Shown here piece after piece: positions 13,201-27,174 of a stretch of 64,000 nucleotides of DNA. The stretch spans positions 6,827,001 through 6,891,000 of the forward strand of contig NC_082604.1 of assembly GCF_030936135.1 (NCBI RefSeq). Reading direction: 5' to 3'. A program made the translations under genes and the position numbers. Under the pieces are notes generated by a model, which saw only the letters and a list, made by a program, of their open reading frames with translations, did not search any database and was not told where the DNA came from. Every line of letters begins with the position of its first letter. The first letter of the stretch is position 1. The DNA is from Gavia stellata (lineage: Eukaryota > Chordata > Aves > Gaviiformes > Gaviidae).

Positions 13201-16200
13201 CCACACATGACTGCCTTGTAGGTTAGTAAGAGTTCAAACAGTCATTAGTATCTGTATTAAATCTACTAATTGCCTGCTTTTACTGGAAAAAATGAAGATT
13301 CTGGTGTTCTTCTGAAACCTTTGATCTGTTTATTTACTGAGTAAACATAACTACGATTCATCGCCCCTTTGCTCAAGTTTAGGTTGGCTGGGGACTTTTC
13401 CTCGGTATTTCCTAGAATCGTATCAATGCTTGTGGAATATGCCATTTCTTTTAAAAGATCCTAATACCTGGGCTTTGAACCTTTTACAGAACACTGCCTT
13501 TTCTCCACTCCTACACCAAGTCTTTTCCAAAGGGAAGTAATGCCAGTCCAGTGAAAGCAAGACTCACTCCCGGTGCCTACAGCAATTGAAAAAAAATGCT
13601 GAAACAGTGTAAAGTCATCAAAATAACCGCATCGAATTCTTGCACATCTCTGTCCCTCTTTTTCCACTGCACTGTATCTTCTTAAGCGTGCCCAGCACAT
13701 TACAGTTCCAGTAAAATCAGAGAACTCTGCGTATCTACAGCTCTCTCCTCCTAACTTACTGAGATCATACTGCAAAGCAGGGCCCTGTGACACAATTGCC
13801 TTGAAACTATGGGAGATCACTTGACTGGTTAAAATACCAAAACCCACGCTGCAGCAAGTGTGATTTTTATTTTTATTTACGTAACACCAAGCACTAAGCT
13901 CAATAAAGACAGTAAAATTATTACAGAAAGTATCACCTTCAAAACCTGTTTCTCTTTAGGCTTTTGTAGTAGAAACACACAAGACATTCTGAGAACTAAA
14001 TCTTTTTCTTAAAAGTAGACAGCATGATTCATTCTGAGTCACAAACTTCTCTAAATGAATCTAAATCACATTTGCCCAATTTACATAGCAAAACCTTCTG
14101 TTCTTTCTCCTGGTTTGACTTCCAGTGCTGGAAATTCAGCTTGGGGAATTCAGTTGGATCATTTCTTATTTATACATCCCTGTCAAACAAATTCTGTGCT
14201 GGCTAAACTTTGTAAAAGTCCATTTCACTGCTGTTTTCTGGCAACACACAAACATAAGAAGGGACCACAGCCGATGCTAGAGCCAGAGCCTCACCAGCAA
14301 GGATGCTGACAGCGTGTGAGAACAAGCACATGCTCCCTTTCTATGCTCATGCTGGAAAGCAAACGCCTGCTCTCTCTTACACCATTATTCATTTAGAGCA
14401 CAGCCTAACGCTTCAAGTGTCATCACTTGCAGATTTCAGTCTAACTCAGTGGGAATTGCCCCTGTGTTGGCTCAATACTGCAGACAGGAGAAAAGAGAAG
14501 AAAAAAAGTCCTATCATGAAATAAAAATATTCTGGTATCTCCTAACGGCACCAAGTACCAGGTCTACTATGTACAAAAGGTGTTCAGGTTGATCTTCAGG
14601 ATAGAATTCACTATCACCACCTTCGGCCTGACTCCAGCAAACCAACCAGTGAGAGTTCTCCCGTATGAAAAGCTGACAAGATTTAACATGTAATTTTTTA
14701 ACAGGGAGCATACATCACGCTCTGTCTCCCAGCGCCCAGTAGGCGGGAAATAGCAAGGAGACATTTCCTTACTTTCAGCCTTTAGCTACATCTTGCCACC
14801 AGCCTTCTGCCCTTGAAACACCCTTGGCCACACAGCCACGGTTTGTTTTTTCTGTCTCCTGCTTTAAGCTGCTGCCTCTTGACTTTCTGCTGCATTCTTC
14901 CTACAATTCGACCCCTGTACAAATCAAGCGGTGTGACCAGATAAATCTTTCATCCTGTTTGCACACAGTCCACCCACTGATGGAAACGCTTTTCAATGCC
15001 AACACCAAATGTTTTTTAAAATTAATTAGAACTCAGTGTGGCTGACACCATCATCAATCCCTGTCAATGCCAGAGTTAGCATCTGCACCAGGGACTCACC
15101 ATCATTAGTCTAGTCTTCAGGTCCCTGTTTTTTCGGTCATCACTAAAATAGAAACAGTCAGCTGTTCCCTCAGTTCATTTGACTGGAAGGTGGAGAGCGT
15201 ACCCACAGCTTCAGTGAGATCTGTAAATGCCTAAAGATCAGAGATACATTAGCAGGAGGTGCCTGAGCTTCAAAATAATTTCAGTCTATTGTAATTTCTA
15301 AAGTCTTTTAAAAATAGTTGATTTTTTTTTTAAGTGGTTGTCTACAGGTTTGAGCTTTTTGCTTTTTCTTCCTGTAACTAAAACTCACGAACCAAAAGAT
15401 TAGCCCAAAGATGTACAGACATCACCTACCAAGATCAAAGGTGTCACTCAGCTTTTTAACCTAGCTGGACATAAAGTCACAGCCCAATTTTAGGCATCAT
15501 CATGAAACAGGTTGTTTCCTTTCTGGCAGGCTGTCAGGAGCAGTGGGGCAGCACCTGGGAGCATCAAGTGGCCATACCCTCCCCACAGGGTGCATCCTGC
15601 TGCACCTGTGCCAGGTGAGCAGAACGGGTGGCCGTGGGGAGCCAGGCTCAGCCTGAGCCCTGGTGCCCTGGCAGGTCTGCAGGGATACAGCCAGGCCAGG
15701 GCTGTGCCCAGCAGTCAGGGCAGCACCAGCAAAGCAGGAGGCTGCGTGCAAGTGTCCACCAACTCTGCCTCATGTTGCTCCTCCACAGCAGCCTGATTTT
15801 GGGTTACAGCTCGTCTCAGGCACCCGCTGCCAAGCCCCCTTTGAAGAAGAGGTTTGGAGAAGAGGAATAGGTTGCAGAGCCTCTTGGTGCGCTCAGGACC
15901 ATGACAGTGATGCTCACAGCTGAGCCATGGTTCTTTTAAACATGCCTACTAGTGCATCACGTACAGGTGATGTCGTCCGTGACTCACCTCTGTGGCCAGA
16001 AACCTCTTTAACAGCAGGGTGTCATGAATCATAAGGTATAGAAATTTTTTCAAATTATTAAAGATTTCAACTCCACTCTTTTTCTGTGATGTGCTTGCAT
16101 ACTTCTATAACATAAGCACAGCCTGGAGAGCAGCACTGAAGTTGGGGCATGTTGAAAGCCGGTCCCTAAAGGACAGAGTGCATAATAACGCACTTGCTGC

Positions 16201-18859
16201 GTTGACAGCACACAGCTTCAAACCAATTCCTCTGCAAAGGTCAGTAAGTCAAAAAATACATCTATTATAAAACAATATAAATAAACCACTGTCTGTTCCC
16301 CATCACCACAGGCAGCTCAGCTACCAACACACACTGGCAGAAGGATCCCAAGAGCACTTTCAGTCTCTCAGCAAGTGCAGAGTTTCCTATGGGACAAATG
16401 CTGGGCTAGCTACGCGCTTCAACCAAAATTTCTTTCATTTTTTAAGTGGTTGTACCATCTAGAGTACCAAATACATCACAATCCTCCTCTAGGTCCTACG
16501 GTAATACCAATTACTCCAAATTTTAACATTCTGGGCAACATGTTTCAGTCCCTGAGCATGGCCTTGGCTGAAATACAAACCCTCTTCCATTCCCGAGCGC
16601 TGCACCTAAAATTTGGCTCCTTAACCTTACATTTCAGTTCTCAAAACCGGTTTGTGGCTCAGCTGCTTAAATTCAATAAAGGTCCTTACCAAACTTTCCC
16701 ATTTTCTTGTCCTCTAACCTCCACCTAAAGTAGGAAATTATCCCCTGGGCCAGGGAAGAGAAAAGCCATCTCTCCAGCACCCGCGGTGCTCACCTGGAGC
16801 AGCCATCCCCCTCCTCCTGCCCCGCAGGCATCCTCTGCCTTCTTCCACCTTGTGTTGCCCATTCAGCAACCTGTCCACAGGGCTCTTTCCCCAGGCTTGA
16901 TGCTTGCTAGAAAGCCTCAGCTGGGACTCTTCAGAGAATCTGCCCCAGATTTCCCTCATCAGTGAGAAAACACTGCTTTTTCCTGTACATTGAAAGGCGT
17001 GGGATTGAGTCACCTTTCTTCTCATTTCAGTGAGCTGGGAGACCTGAAGATCTTGTGTGATCCTGGGGGTGGGGAACATGGTGCTACATAAAAAGTGAAG
17101 AACTTAGGGGAATGAAATGACTGGTGTGCAACACGAACACAAAAACCCTGCCTGGGTTTCCTTCTTGCCGGGAGGTTTGCTGCACAGCACCCAGACCCTT
17201 CTCAATCACTCGCCCAGGTTTGCCTTCAGCAGCATGACACAGCCCGAGTGTCTCCTGTACCTTAGTATAGGAGACGGACCTATCTCAAACAAAATGAAAC
17301 ACCTTTAAATAACGAAAACACCTTAAAACACAGCCCTTTACCACAGGCAGAAAGATTTCTGAAGAGATAGCTTATCTCCAAGCTCAGCCCACCAGGAGGA
17401 AGGCGCAAAGTGGCAATATTCAGGGTCCCACAGAGCCAGCGCTGGGGCCCTGCCTGCTTTTCCTGCCCTTCTGTTGGGCTACTGGCCCTTGGAACACCTG
17501 CAAGCTGGAGGGGGGCTAAAGGCAAGTGGTGCTTCCTCCGTGCCCGCGCGCCACGGCAATGCACGACCTGGCTGTGAAAACTCAGCTGAAAGCAAAACAA
17601 AACCCAGCACTCACATTCGCTCTGCGGTTCCCGTATGTACAAAAAGAAGCGTCATGGTGTAACTAGCATCAAGTTAACAAATACAAATGGTTTTACAACA
17701 GTGTCACGTACCTCTTTTTTTTCCTAGCCTGCTGCTTTTGTATTGTTAGGACCAGGCTGTAAATTTCTGTCCTGCTGAGTAGCAGCTCCCTCTACCAGTG
17801 GTCACTTAGACATTGGTGTGGAAGGTGCTGTTGAGCAGAAGAGTGGCAAGCCACAATTATATAGCGCGTCCATCTGTTTGTGGGGGAATTACAATCAAAT
17901 GCGTGGGTTTTCCTCCAAACATGTATCTTCTCCTCAATCCAGAATCATAAGCAAGAGTTCTCCTACACAGGAATGGTCAATATTTCTTAGTTTGATAAAC
18001 CCAGTCAGGTTAAAAGAAGAAGAAAGCACAAAAAGTAGTTACTTTAGGATGGTTACTCTTTTTTCCTACTCGAGAGGAATAAATTTTAAACCACTAGTTT
18101 TAGTTCCAGGAAGAGATTTGGCTGAAATGTGGCAGGCTATGTACTTGCTATTAAACTGCAGTTTTAGAAGCTTGGACTCATCTTGATCTCAAATTTGATC
18201 TAACTTTTCACAAGTCTATGAGATACAGAAGGAATGCAAGAAACAATATTCTGGATCCTGGAACAATTTACTCAGAAGAACCAGGTGGTAACGCTGCAAA
18301 GCATGAACCAAGTGTCAGCTCCGCAAAAACTGAACTATAGTAGGAATATTAAAAAAAAAATCCTGTAGTTAAAGCTATTCTAACACTTTCTCCCCCTCCC
18401 CCCTTAATTCAGATCACAAGCCTGACTGCTAAATCAGCATCAAAGCTATAGCCCTAGTTAGTTTTGCTTCAGTGGTTGTGGTTATTTACAAAGAAATGCT
18501 CAAGGCCAGAGAAATTTTATGCTAAAATGTTTAAATACTTGACTTTAGAACTGCTTACCAGGAAAACAACAGGAAACGGATGTGGCCTGATAAATGCTTG
18601 TAACAACTTCATCACTGTTATATTTATTCATATGAATTTGATTTCACTAAGAATTAATAAGTGTGAGAAGTCTGAAGCATATGCATATCACTGTACAAAA
18701 TTGGCAGTTAAATAAGCTCCATTTTCAGGCAGGAAGACAGACATTTTTAAACTCACAGCAAATGCTGTCTGCTAAAAGCCCTTTAAACTTTTCACTGAAG
18801 GCGCAGAAAAAAACCCAAAAGGCACAGAATGGTGCAGCCTCAGCCCCTGCATAAAAACC

Positions 18860-18930
18860 CCGGAGGAAAGGAAGAGATGGCCAGTGGAAAGAGAAGGGGG
18901 GAGATGGCAAGAAGGAGAGGGCAGGAGCAG
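18860..18930 (+). repeat. Purine-rich low-complexity tract
   Basis: About 70 bases are nearly all A and G, with GGAAAG, GAGA and GGGGGGAGA runs and only occasional pyrimidines. There is no repeating unit. Such tracts can form unusual DNA structures, but nothing here shows a function. Confidence 0.5.
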
Positions 18931-19332
18931 GGGCTCTCCCTTCGTTCGGTTAAAACCCAGGTTGTGGTGCCATGTGGGCCCCTTTGTATAGGGACTACAT
19001 ATCTGACTCTGCATACATACTATAGCATATAGTTACATATAGATACAAAGGCTACCTTAGAGTACAGAACCTCTCCCTGCCCTAGTTCTGCAGGGCAGAA
19101 ACACCCTGCACACACCTGCAGCGAGGACAGACGGAAAAACGTAAAGAAAGCATATAAGGACAAAAAATCCCTCATAATTTCAGCTGAATCCCTGTAAAAA
19201 GGCACAAAGGCCATCAAACCCCTTTCCTCTGTCTTTCCCTTCCATTGTGTCATGTCTCTCCCCACGAGTATGTGCAGACAGACAGCAAGCAGAGGCTCCA
19301 TCACTCCTGATCAAAAACCACCACTTCCACAG

Positions 19333-19386
19333 TATAAAAAAGAAAAAAACAAAAAAAACCCCAAACCAAACCAAACAACCAACCCA
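19333..19386 (+). repeat. A/C-rich simple repeat
   Basis: A run of A-rich sequence grades into CCAAA-type repeats over about 50 bases. It could be the decayed tail of an old retroposon, but I see no recognisable body next to it. Confidence 0.55.
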
Positions 19387-20118
19387 CATTCTATTAAATT
19401 GCATTTCTTCTTGTCTCAAAGCCAACAACTTAGTAGGATTCAATGGAACAATACAAAGATGCAAAACAATGGGTATTACGGGTATTAGGAAGAACCACTT
19501 CCCTTAGATCAGGTTATTTTACAGGTTATTTCTTGAGACAATGGTTGAACCTTTATCTCCCCAGACTCTGCAGTATGACGGGCTCAGAGGATTAAACATG
19601 CCATTTGCTGCGTGCTTTTCTGAACACACTTCTAAGTCTGACAGTTACATCCTGAATGTCGTTCAACAAATGCTTTTCTAAGGACAACGTGACAGCAAAA
19701 CTATTCTGTACGTATTACCCCACAAACATGAATCCTCACACTTTCCTCATTTTAGAGGTAAACCAACACTGAGGGGTCTATTCACACTGTCAAACCATAG
19801 GGCTGCTAGTTGACCAGCTTCTTGAGGCATGTTGGTCCGCTGCTTTGGTTTACAACAAGCACTGGTGCCAGCCTGCAAGACAGGAACAAGCCAGCGACCA
19901 CTGCTCAAACTGCCTTGCAAAGTCCTGGCCAACACGTGCGCCAGGGTCCCTGGGTCCTGTCCCAACCGTCCTGCAGAAGGGCCCCTCTCTGCCCCATCCC
20001 ATGAGGAGCTCTCCTTCCATCAGCCTCGATGCCAGGCAATGGGAAGATGTCCACAAGGTCATCGGCAGCCAAGAGGGCAAACCACATCTTGGGGTGCATT
20101 CAACATAGTATAACCAAC

Positions 20119-20574
20119 CGGTCAAAAGAGGTGATTATCCCACTGTATTCAGTGTTGGTGCGGCCTCACCTTGAATAGTGTGTGCAGTTCTGGGCCCTAC
20201 AATTTAAGAAGGATGTGAAGGTCCTTGAATGTGTCCAGAGGAGGGCAACAAAGCTGGTGAAAGGGCTGGGAGGAATGTCCTACGAGGAGCACCTAAAGAC
20301 TTTGGGTTTGCCTAGTTTGGAGAAAAGGAGGCTGAGGGGCGACCTCACTGTTCTCTGCAGCTTCCAGAGGAGGGGAAGCAGAGAGCAAGGTGCTGATCTC
20401 TACCTCCTGGTATCCAGTGATAGGTCATATGGGAATGGTTCAAAGCTGCGCCAGGGGAGGTTTAGACTGGACATTAGGAAGCATTTCTTTACTGAGAGGT
20501 TGGTCAAACACTGGAACAGGCTTGCTAGAGAGGTGGTCGACGCCCCAAGTCTGTCAGTGTGGAATTTCAGAGTT
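20119..20574 (+). mobile_element. CR1 LINE fragment encoding the ORF2 C-terminal region
   Basis: One open frame through this stretch encodes the conserved tail that follows the reverse transcriptase in avian CR1 ORF2. Key blocks are [42 protein letters not shown] and [18 protein letters not shown]. The upstream nucleotides (TGTGCAGTTCTGGGCCC near 20180) also match the CR1 consensus. The element is truncated at both ends, and the usual 3' tail of short ATTCTATG-like repeats is missing. The surviving frame makes it look gene-like (152 codons from 20182 to 20640), but it is a transposon remnant. Its nucleotide sequence looks better preserved than the copy near 6.1 kb. Confidence 0.85.
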
Positions 20575-21813
20575 CCCTTTCTGCACTCAAATGTAGTTAT
20601 TGCACAGTACCTCTCCTCAGGAGAGCAGCTCAGAAGCTAGCTCTTGCAAAGGTACCCAATGCCAAATGGTAACGACAAGGGACACAAAGCTATCAGAAGT
20701 TTTCCTCTTCCTCTGCCTTTCATCTGAACATGAAAGGAATGAGGGAATGGACTTCCTTCTGCATAAACTTCTCGCTGTTAACAACCAAAGCTCCAAAAAT
20801 CAGCGCCTCAGAAAAAAAAAAAATACTGTATCAAAGGTAAGCAAATTACAAATGTGTGAAAAGGAAACAAAAATGTGCAGACTATTTTCCATGATTCAGA
20901 GACACGTGGGATGTCTCACGCATGTTTCACATAGAAGAAAGCAAATGCTTAACACCACTGCTTAACAGTAGTCTAAAAACCATCAGCAGCACTGCAATAG
21001 GCTTTAGCGTAATCAAAGTGGTGTTTCAGCACCTATGCCTGTCTTGAGAAAAATTGTGCTTGGCAAGGCGCGAAAAGAAGAAAGCCTTCTGCTAAATGCA
21101 CAAGATACGCTTGGCCAAAGAAACCAACTATTTAGAAGTACAGATTCTTTCTCTAAGCTGTATCATCTTAAAAGGAATAATAATGGAAAAAGAAATTATG
21201 ATCTATGAGGGCTCAGCAAATTTCCATAATTTAGGTGAATAAACGATAAGTGCTTCTGCACAAACACCATACCATGAACACACAACAGTGCAAGATCTGC
21301 TTGAAGGCCACCACTTCCCAAGTTCAGCTACAGAAAAAAGGAGGGAGAAAAAGATATTCTTCTCTTAATCCTTGCTGAAATCTGCACAGAGTATAACTGC
21401 AGAGACACTATGCTTTTATCACACATACACAGTCTCACCCTAACTAAAATGTTACTGAAATTAAATAGAAAGACTGAAAGATTCAAATGAATCACATATA
21501 TATGGAAAATTACATTAAATACATGTTGCCATATTCTTGATTACTTCTTCTGCGTGTTACTACGTGGTTTCAACAAAGTTTCAACACTTACCTGCCGAGA
21601 ATAGTTAATTCTGAATATGAAAGGGCAGACATACAAATTATTTCTGAAGAAGGACTTCTAGAAGGTGTGTGAATATCCAGACATGACTGGTGCAATGCTG
21701 TGTCTCCTGGGCTGCAGACAGGGAGCTGGGCCCTAGAAAGGAACAGTCTAAAAATAGTGTGTTGGCATTGGGAGGGAGGTGTCTGGATATGGGAAACCGA
21801 ACTCCACTGCAGT

Positions 21814-21905
21814 TGTTTTGTATCACCTTTGAAAGTCCTTTTGCTTATCTCTGCTTCAATTCCCCACATGTAAAATGGAAAAGATAACAGACCCTACCTA
21901 CACTA
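21814..21905 (+). mobile_element. Possible MIR/CORE-SINE remnant
   Basis: The order of blocks resembles the MIR SINE: a TATCACCTTTG-like block, then CTTATCTCTGCTTCAATTCC, then CACATGTAAAATGG, then a GATAACAG and CCTACCTAC block. This mirrors the MIR core of 'accttgggcaag... cctcagtttcc... tctgtaaaatgg... taccta'. It is an eye alignment with many mismatches. MIR copies are ancient and scarce in birds, so chance similarity cannot be excluded. Confidence 0.45.
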
Positions 21906-22384
21906 CCAGATGACACCAGAACAGTTACATTTAGGAGAGGAGAGAAAACCTCAAACTTGACAGTGTCAAGCAGGCAAGCCTGCCATGGTTCATTGCAACG
22001 TCCTGTGTAGACACCCAAATCACCCTAGAAGTGGTCTGTTTAGGCACAGCAAACACCACACCTCATCAGCACAATGCTCGGCAGAGCTAATACTTAATAA
22101 ACAGGTTGTAAGTTTAGTGAAGCACCAAACTGACATGTCCAACTATGCATACAACAAGAAGAGAGGGATTTTCATTAACAGCCAAATCCTCTGTGCACTC
22201 TACCTCTGGTGATAGCAAAGTTAAATCTTACTACTACGTTATGATATAATAAACGTATGCATTGCTGCTGGCCTGTTAACATTATATAGTAGACCATGAG
22301 TTGACGTTTGGCACAATAATGGTACATGCAGTTTACATAATTAAGTAATAGAGCAGAACACAGAGAAAGCAAAATGAATTTTAA

Positions 22385-22404
22385 TTAAAAAAAATTTTTT
22401 TTAA
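22385..22404. repeat. Perfect 20-bp A/T palindrome
   Basis: TTA(8)T(8)AA reads the same on both strands. It sits in a very AT-rich block of about 60 bases. It is noted as sequence structure only; no function is implied. Confidence 0.8.
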
Positions 22405-25400
22405 GTTTCAATTTTTTTTCCCTAAATAAGTCTTTTGGAAATGTGTAATTTTGTAAAAATATTTCCTTTGAGGAATACGTTATCAATATAAATTCAGGGA
22501 AAAGTGTTGTTGCCAAATTCTCACTGCTGTCACTGCATTTCTAAATAATTCATCTCTTCATGCTAATTATCTAAACTCAGAGGTTTGCTGTCTTTCAATT
22601 TCTGCTACCTTAGGAAGACCGGAAACTGTGATTCAGCTGGCAATCTACCTGCTTTTTCTGTTGAGCAATTCTAACAAACAAGCGACCTCTACTAAACACT
22701 GGAAAATTTAAGTTGTAGTATCGCACAATTTGTTGTTTTGCTTGGTTTTTTTAAGAAATGTTCCTGAAGCAGCAGTTGTTAGGTAATACAGTTCATCAAT
22801 ATCCAACTGGCTCCCTAAAATACTAAAGATACAGGGATAAAACATTTTGGTATTTTCAGCATAAAGATGCTAGATTTGTCTGCTAAATAGACACGCGCAT
22901 ATCATGTTCAATGCATAGCATATATGTGGAAGGCCTTAGTAGAAAAACACTGTGGGATATGGGAAGAGGAAAGTCTAGAACCTAACTAAGAGAGCCTTTA
23001 TGATCAAGCTTTCCTTATTTTCTACACTGCTTATTGCTGGAAGCACTGTCAACAATGGGAACGCAGTTTCTTAAGCTCTTCCCGTAAACATCCACTGCTG
23101 GCTTCAGTCAAAGACAGGATACCATATTAGACACACTTTTTCTCTTGCCTAAAATGACTCTTATGTTCTTCTTCAGTTAAGTATTTTCTCATAATGACAT
23201 TCAATGAACTTCCCTCCCCACCACGAGGGCTGTCCTAAATATGCCTAACAAATTCTCACACACGCACGCTGTGCCATTACACAGACCCCAGAAACGAGGC
23301 AAGGAAAACTGACCTTTCCCATTAAGAAGAAATGGAGCCGTGAGCCATGTGGGGTCTGATCGAGACTCTCCTGGTCACCACGGGGTGCACCCCAGAAGGA
23401 GGCAGTTCCTCAGTCATACGAGCAGCCCAGTTGGCTCAAAATGTGTACGAGTGCCTTTTGGAAAGGAGGTCCAGTTATGCAGTTACTTTCCTAGACTTGT
23501 ATGTGCACTTCAGCACTGCAAAAAATAAAATGAGATCTCCTTGATCATCTTCAGTAACTGATTTTTTTCCCACCTTGCAAAATTACAGCTGAAGTGCCTG
23601 TCTCATCATGCCGGGGGAGGGAGGGTGTCTTATGGTTTGGAGGTTTGTACGATCTGTTGGGAAACAATTGATTTATGAAAATGCTGTCTCAAGTCTTTCA
23701 AAGGTAACTATGAGTTGAAGCCCAGTGTAGCTAATGGTTTGAGTAGGAAAAAAAATATAAAAATACCTTTTAAGTGTCAAAATGACTCAGTCATTAGGCT
23801 GGAAAGATGCATATGCTGTGATGTGGTATGTACGGCCCTCAGCCGCGGTGTGCAAGACCCGCTTGAACACCTGCTCTGTGGAGTCGGAGAATAACTAGAA
23901 GTGCAATAACTGCAACACAAGAGACAGATCTCCACCAAGTTGTTGCTGTTGGTGCTGCAGCTTGAGAGTTAGCAAAATAAGGACATAGGGGAATTGCCTG
24001 GGCCTTAGATCAGAATGCAGTAGAAGATTTGGGGAAAAGAGTTTCTTTTCCTTTGGGTTTATTCACATTTCACCAGTCTCAGAGCACTGACACAGAAAAT
24101 ACCTACCCTGCAGACCTGGCCTCAGGAGTCCCATGGGAGCATCCTCAGATGATTTCTCTGTGGAAACTGAGACATGCTTCTCAACAAATACTAGATCACT
24201 TCAAAACTAAACATGTCAGGGCTCAAAGAGAGAAATCAGCTCACCTGCTCTCCCAAGCAGCAGATTTAGCTCCTCCAGCGTTGAAAGGACCCTTCTCCAC
24301 TGGGACACTCTTGGCTCTGGTGCACAGCCAACATTTGCTGGTGCCTCCCTCAAGCTGTAGGGTCCTTCCAGAGGGCACTAAACACCAGTGAGAAGGCCAT
24401 CACTTGGGGTCAGACGTCTGTACCAGCACAGCAGCTTTCTGGCCCTGGCCTCTCAGCCTCACCAGCAACACGTAGGCAGCACTTAGGGCCACTTCCTCTG
24501 CAGAAAAGCTCCATTTCGGCCGTTTCCGTGCTTTGGCCCTCTCTGCCCATGACTATCAGAGCTTTTAGCTCTCCGTTTCTCATCACTCCTGGGATGTTCA
24601 CCGTGTGGATGGTGGAGCAAACACAGAGGCCGGTGAAGACAAGGAGTCTAGTGCTCAGCTGGTGGAGGCAAGTTGAGGGATAAGCTGTCTGAACGACAGG
24701 ATAAGCTGTTCCTCCTGGTGATCAACCACAGACAGAGACATCATAGGGCTGAAGCCATGTTTCTCATTTCCCCTGTAGCCACGAGATGGAGCAACTCAAT
24801 AACAAACGGCTCTGCATAGCCACCGGATTTGGGTGATGGGACATTTCATCCCAGTTCTGGCTCACCCCGAGGCTGCAGGCAGCCCTGGTGGGATGCTACA
24901 ATAGCCCAAGATGAGTACGTGGCCCATGCAGGCAGGAGCAAGCTCCAATAGCCTCCCGGCCCATGTCCCAGGTGGCTTGCAGGGAGAGGTTGGTGTTCCT
25001 AGGTGCCACCCAGCAAGGCCTCATAGCAGTCCAGGGAGCTCAGACATGCTCTCAGCCCCCCATGGCAACCCGAACCAAGCACACTCTAGCAGTAAAAGTT
25101 TCTCTGGGACCATCCCAAGGCTCCACATGTTGCTGTTATGGCCTCTGCTGCCCAACCTCCTGCTGCTTTCTTCTGGCTGGCTTCCAAAGCCTCCTCCCCA
25201 GCACAGAGCTAGAGCAGGCCTTCAAAGATGAGAAAATCCAGGGGCCTGGGGACATGGTAGGACAGGGGGAGGTGAATGAAACTGAAAAGTGGAGAAGACT
25301 TGAAGAGCATCTGGGAGAAATCAAGGAAGAAAGCAAGGGGATCACAGCAGTGGATGCTCTCCCTTCTCAAGCAAAGCAAATATTTTTCTCACTGGTTAGA

Positions 25401-27148
25401 CTCTGATTTAGATCAAGAAAAAAACCACCATGCCTCCACTGCACAACCCTTTGCGGTGCAATAATTACTGATTTAGCCAGGAAGGATGTCAGCAGCAGCA
25501 GCCCCATACTGATGCTCTTCCTAAGACCCAGGACCAACAACTGAAGAGCCAAGACCATGGCGCTGCTGTCAGTGGTGCCATCCAGTGTCAGGGCACAGCA
25601 ATGGACCAGCAGTGTCTTGGGATGGCTGGCACAGCCTGGCACTGCAAGGAGAAGGTTGACCCCAAGGACAAGCACAGGGAATCAGCAGAGCTTCACTGGT
25701 TGCCACCCAGGGATGCATGCACAGCCTGAAGAGGAGGTCTATGTGGCAGCGGTGATATGGCAAAGTCCTCAATACTAGCAAAAAAATGCACGTGAAACAG
25801 CTCTTTTGTCATGAAAAAGGAACAAGATGATGCATTCAGCATCTGAAATCGCACGAAGCAGCAGGTGCTTTGCATGCTGGTGGCATGGGTGACATGCACA
25901 GAGGCACCAAGGACAGAGCACAGTTTGCAGGGTGCAGCTCTCTTCTCCCCCGTCTGCAAGAAAAGGGACAGCACACTTGGTCTTGAGGACTTAGTGTAAG
26001 TCACGTCCCATTATCACAGAGTAGGTCCTGCGGCAAGAAAAGAAAAGTACCTTGGCTGCCCACAGCTTCCTCACCCCTGCATCACAAGTTAAGTTATGAA
26101 TCAACAGTCTGAGAGTCCTTCACGGACTATTCCAGCTTTTCCATTATGCTACTCACTCAGTTTCATTTTCCTCTCACTATCAGCCCTCAGCATCATCCTT
26201 TTTTACCCTTGTGATTTTGAAGGGAGAGGAGCCTTCACATCTTGTCCCAAGCACATTTGTACCCCCAGCATGCCTTCCTGGCCATTTCTCCTCAGATCCC
26301 TCCCTAAAAAACTCACAAGGATGTTTGCTGGAAAAAAAAGCAGACCAACCGCTGGTGGTGGCTAGACTGTGACATGCCAACCCTGCCACTGCTCCCCTTT
26401 CCAAAGCGTGTTTCTCTAGACGTGTAGCCACACAGGGCACTGTGCAGCAAGCGCACCCAGGGAGGCACGCTTCTGGGCAGGTGGGCAGCGCTCAGGTGGC
26501 ATGAGAATATGAGTATCAAAGAGAAAATGAGAGAGAAGAGAAAGCTCCAAGGGTGTGAGGGGAAAACCTTGAATGGGGAAGAGAGAGAATCTGCTCCGAG
26601 CATTGGTGTCAGAACTGGGATGTGCAAACCCCAAACCAGGGCAGGAGCACAGAGAGCACACGGGCAGCTGGGCTTATGTCCTGCGCTCACGGCAGCCTCG
26701 GTTCCCACCACCCAGGCTGCCTCAGGCCCCAAATGCCTTTTCATGGTAGTCATGCCTGCCTGTGTTGTGTGGGAGTTTTTGTTGATATCGAAAAGGCAGT
26801 CACGGTCACAAGACCATCACTGGATACACAGAACTGAAACCTAGCTGAGGAATGCAATGAGGTATTGTTCACTCAGACCTTCTATCATGTTTTTTCCCCT
26901 TGGTGGTGTTTCTTTTTTGCCTTAAGTAGAGTAATTTCAATTAAAATACCATGGGGAAACTCCAAGTACTATTTTTTTCTCTCATCTCCTATCCGCCATC
27001 TCTCTCACAGATGTACAGTTTGAATTCAGCCAATGTAATCCTCAGTTTTGATACTTAAGGGGTATGCAGAGGACCAAGCAAAACTACCCCTCTGGCCTTT
27101 CTTTCCCCCTTTGATAAGAAAATTGCAAACACGCATACAACAGGGGAG

Positions 27149-27174
27149 AAAAAAAAAAAAAAAAAAATCTTTTT
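27149..27174. repeat. A19 followed by T-rich run
   Basis: Nineteen consecutive A residues are followed by TC and seven T residues, making a homopolymer inverted-repeat-like block. It may be the A-tail of an old retroposed sequence, but no body is recognisable beside it. Confidence 0.6.

Larger units (their letters stand above)
7272..20118. other. Long non-coding stretch between the receptors, part 1
   Basis: I see no supported gene in these 12.8 kb. Open frames are short, overlap on both strands, and lack recognisable domains or splice context. Local features are a short GAAA-rich run near 7697, an octamer ATTTGCAT at 10948-10955, a purine-rich block at about 18860-18930 and an A/C-rich simple tract at about 19333-19386. 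GC-richer islands at 10.3-10.8 kb and 15.5-15.9 kb carry no CpG-island promoter signature that I could support. Confidence 0.5.
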
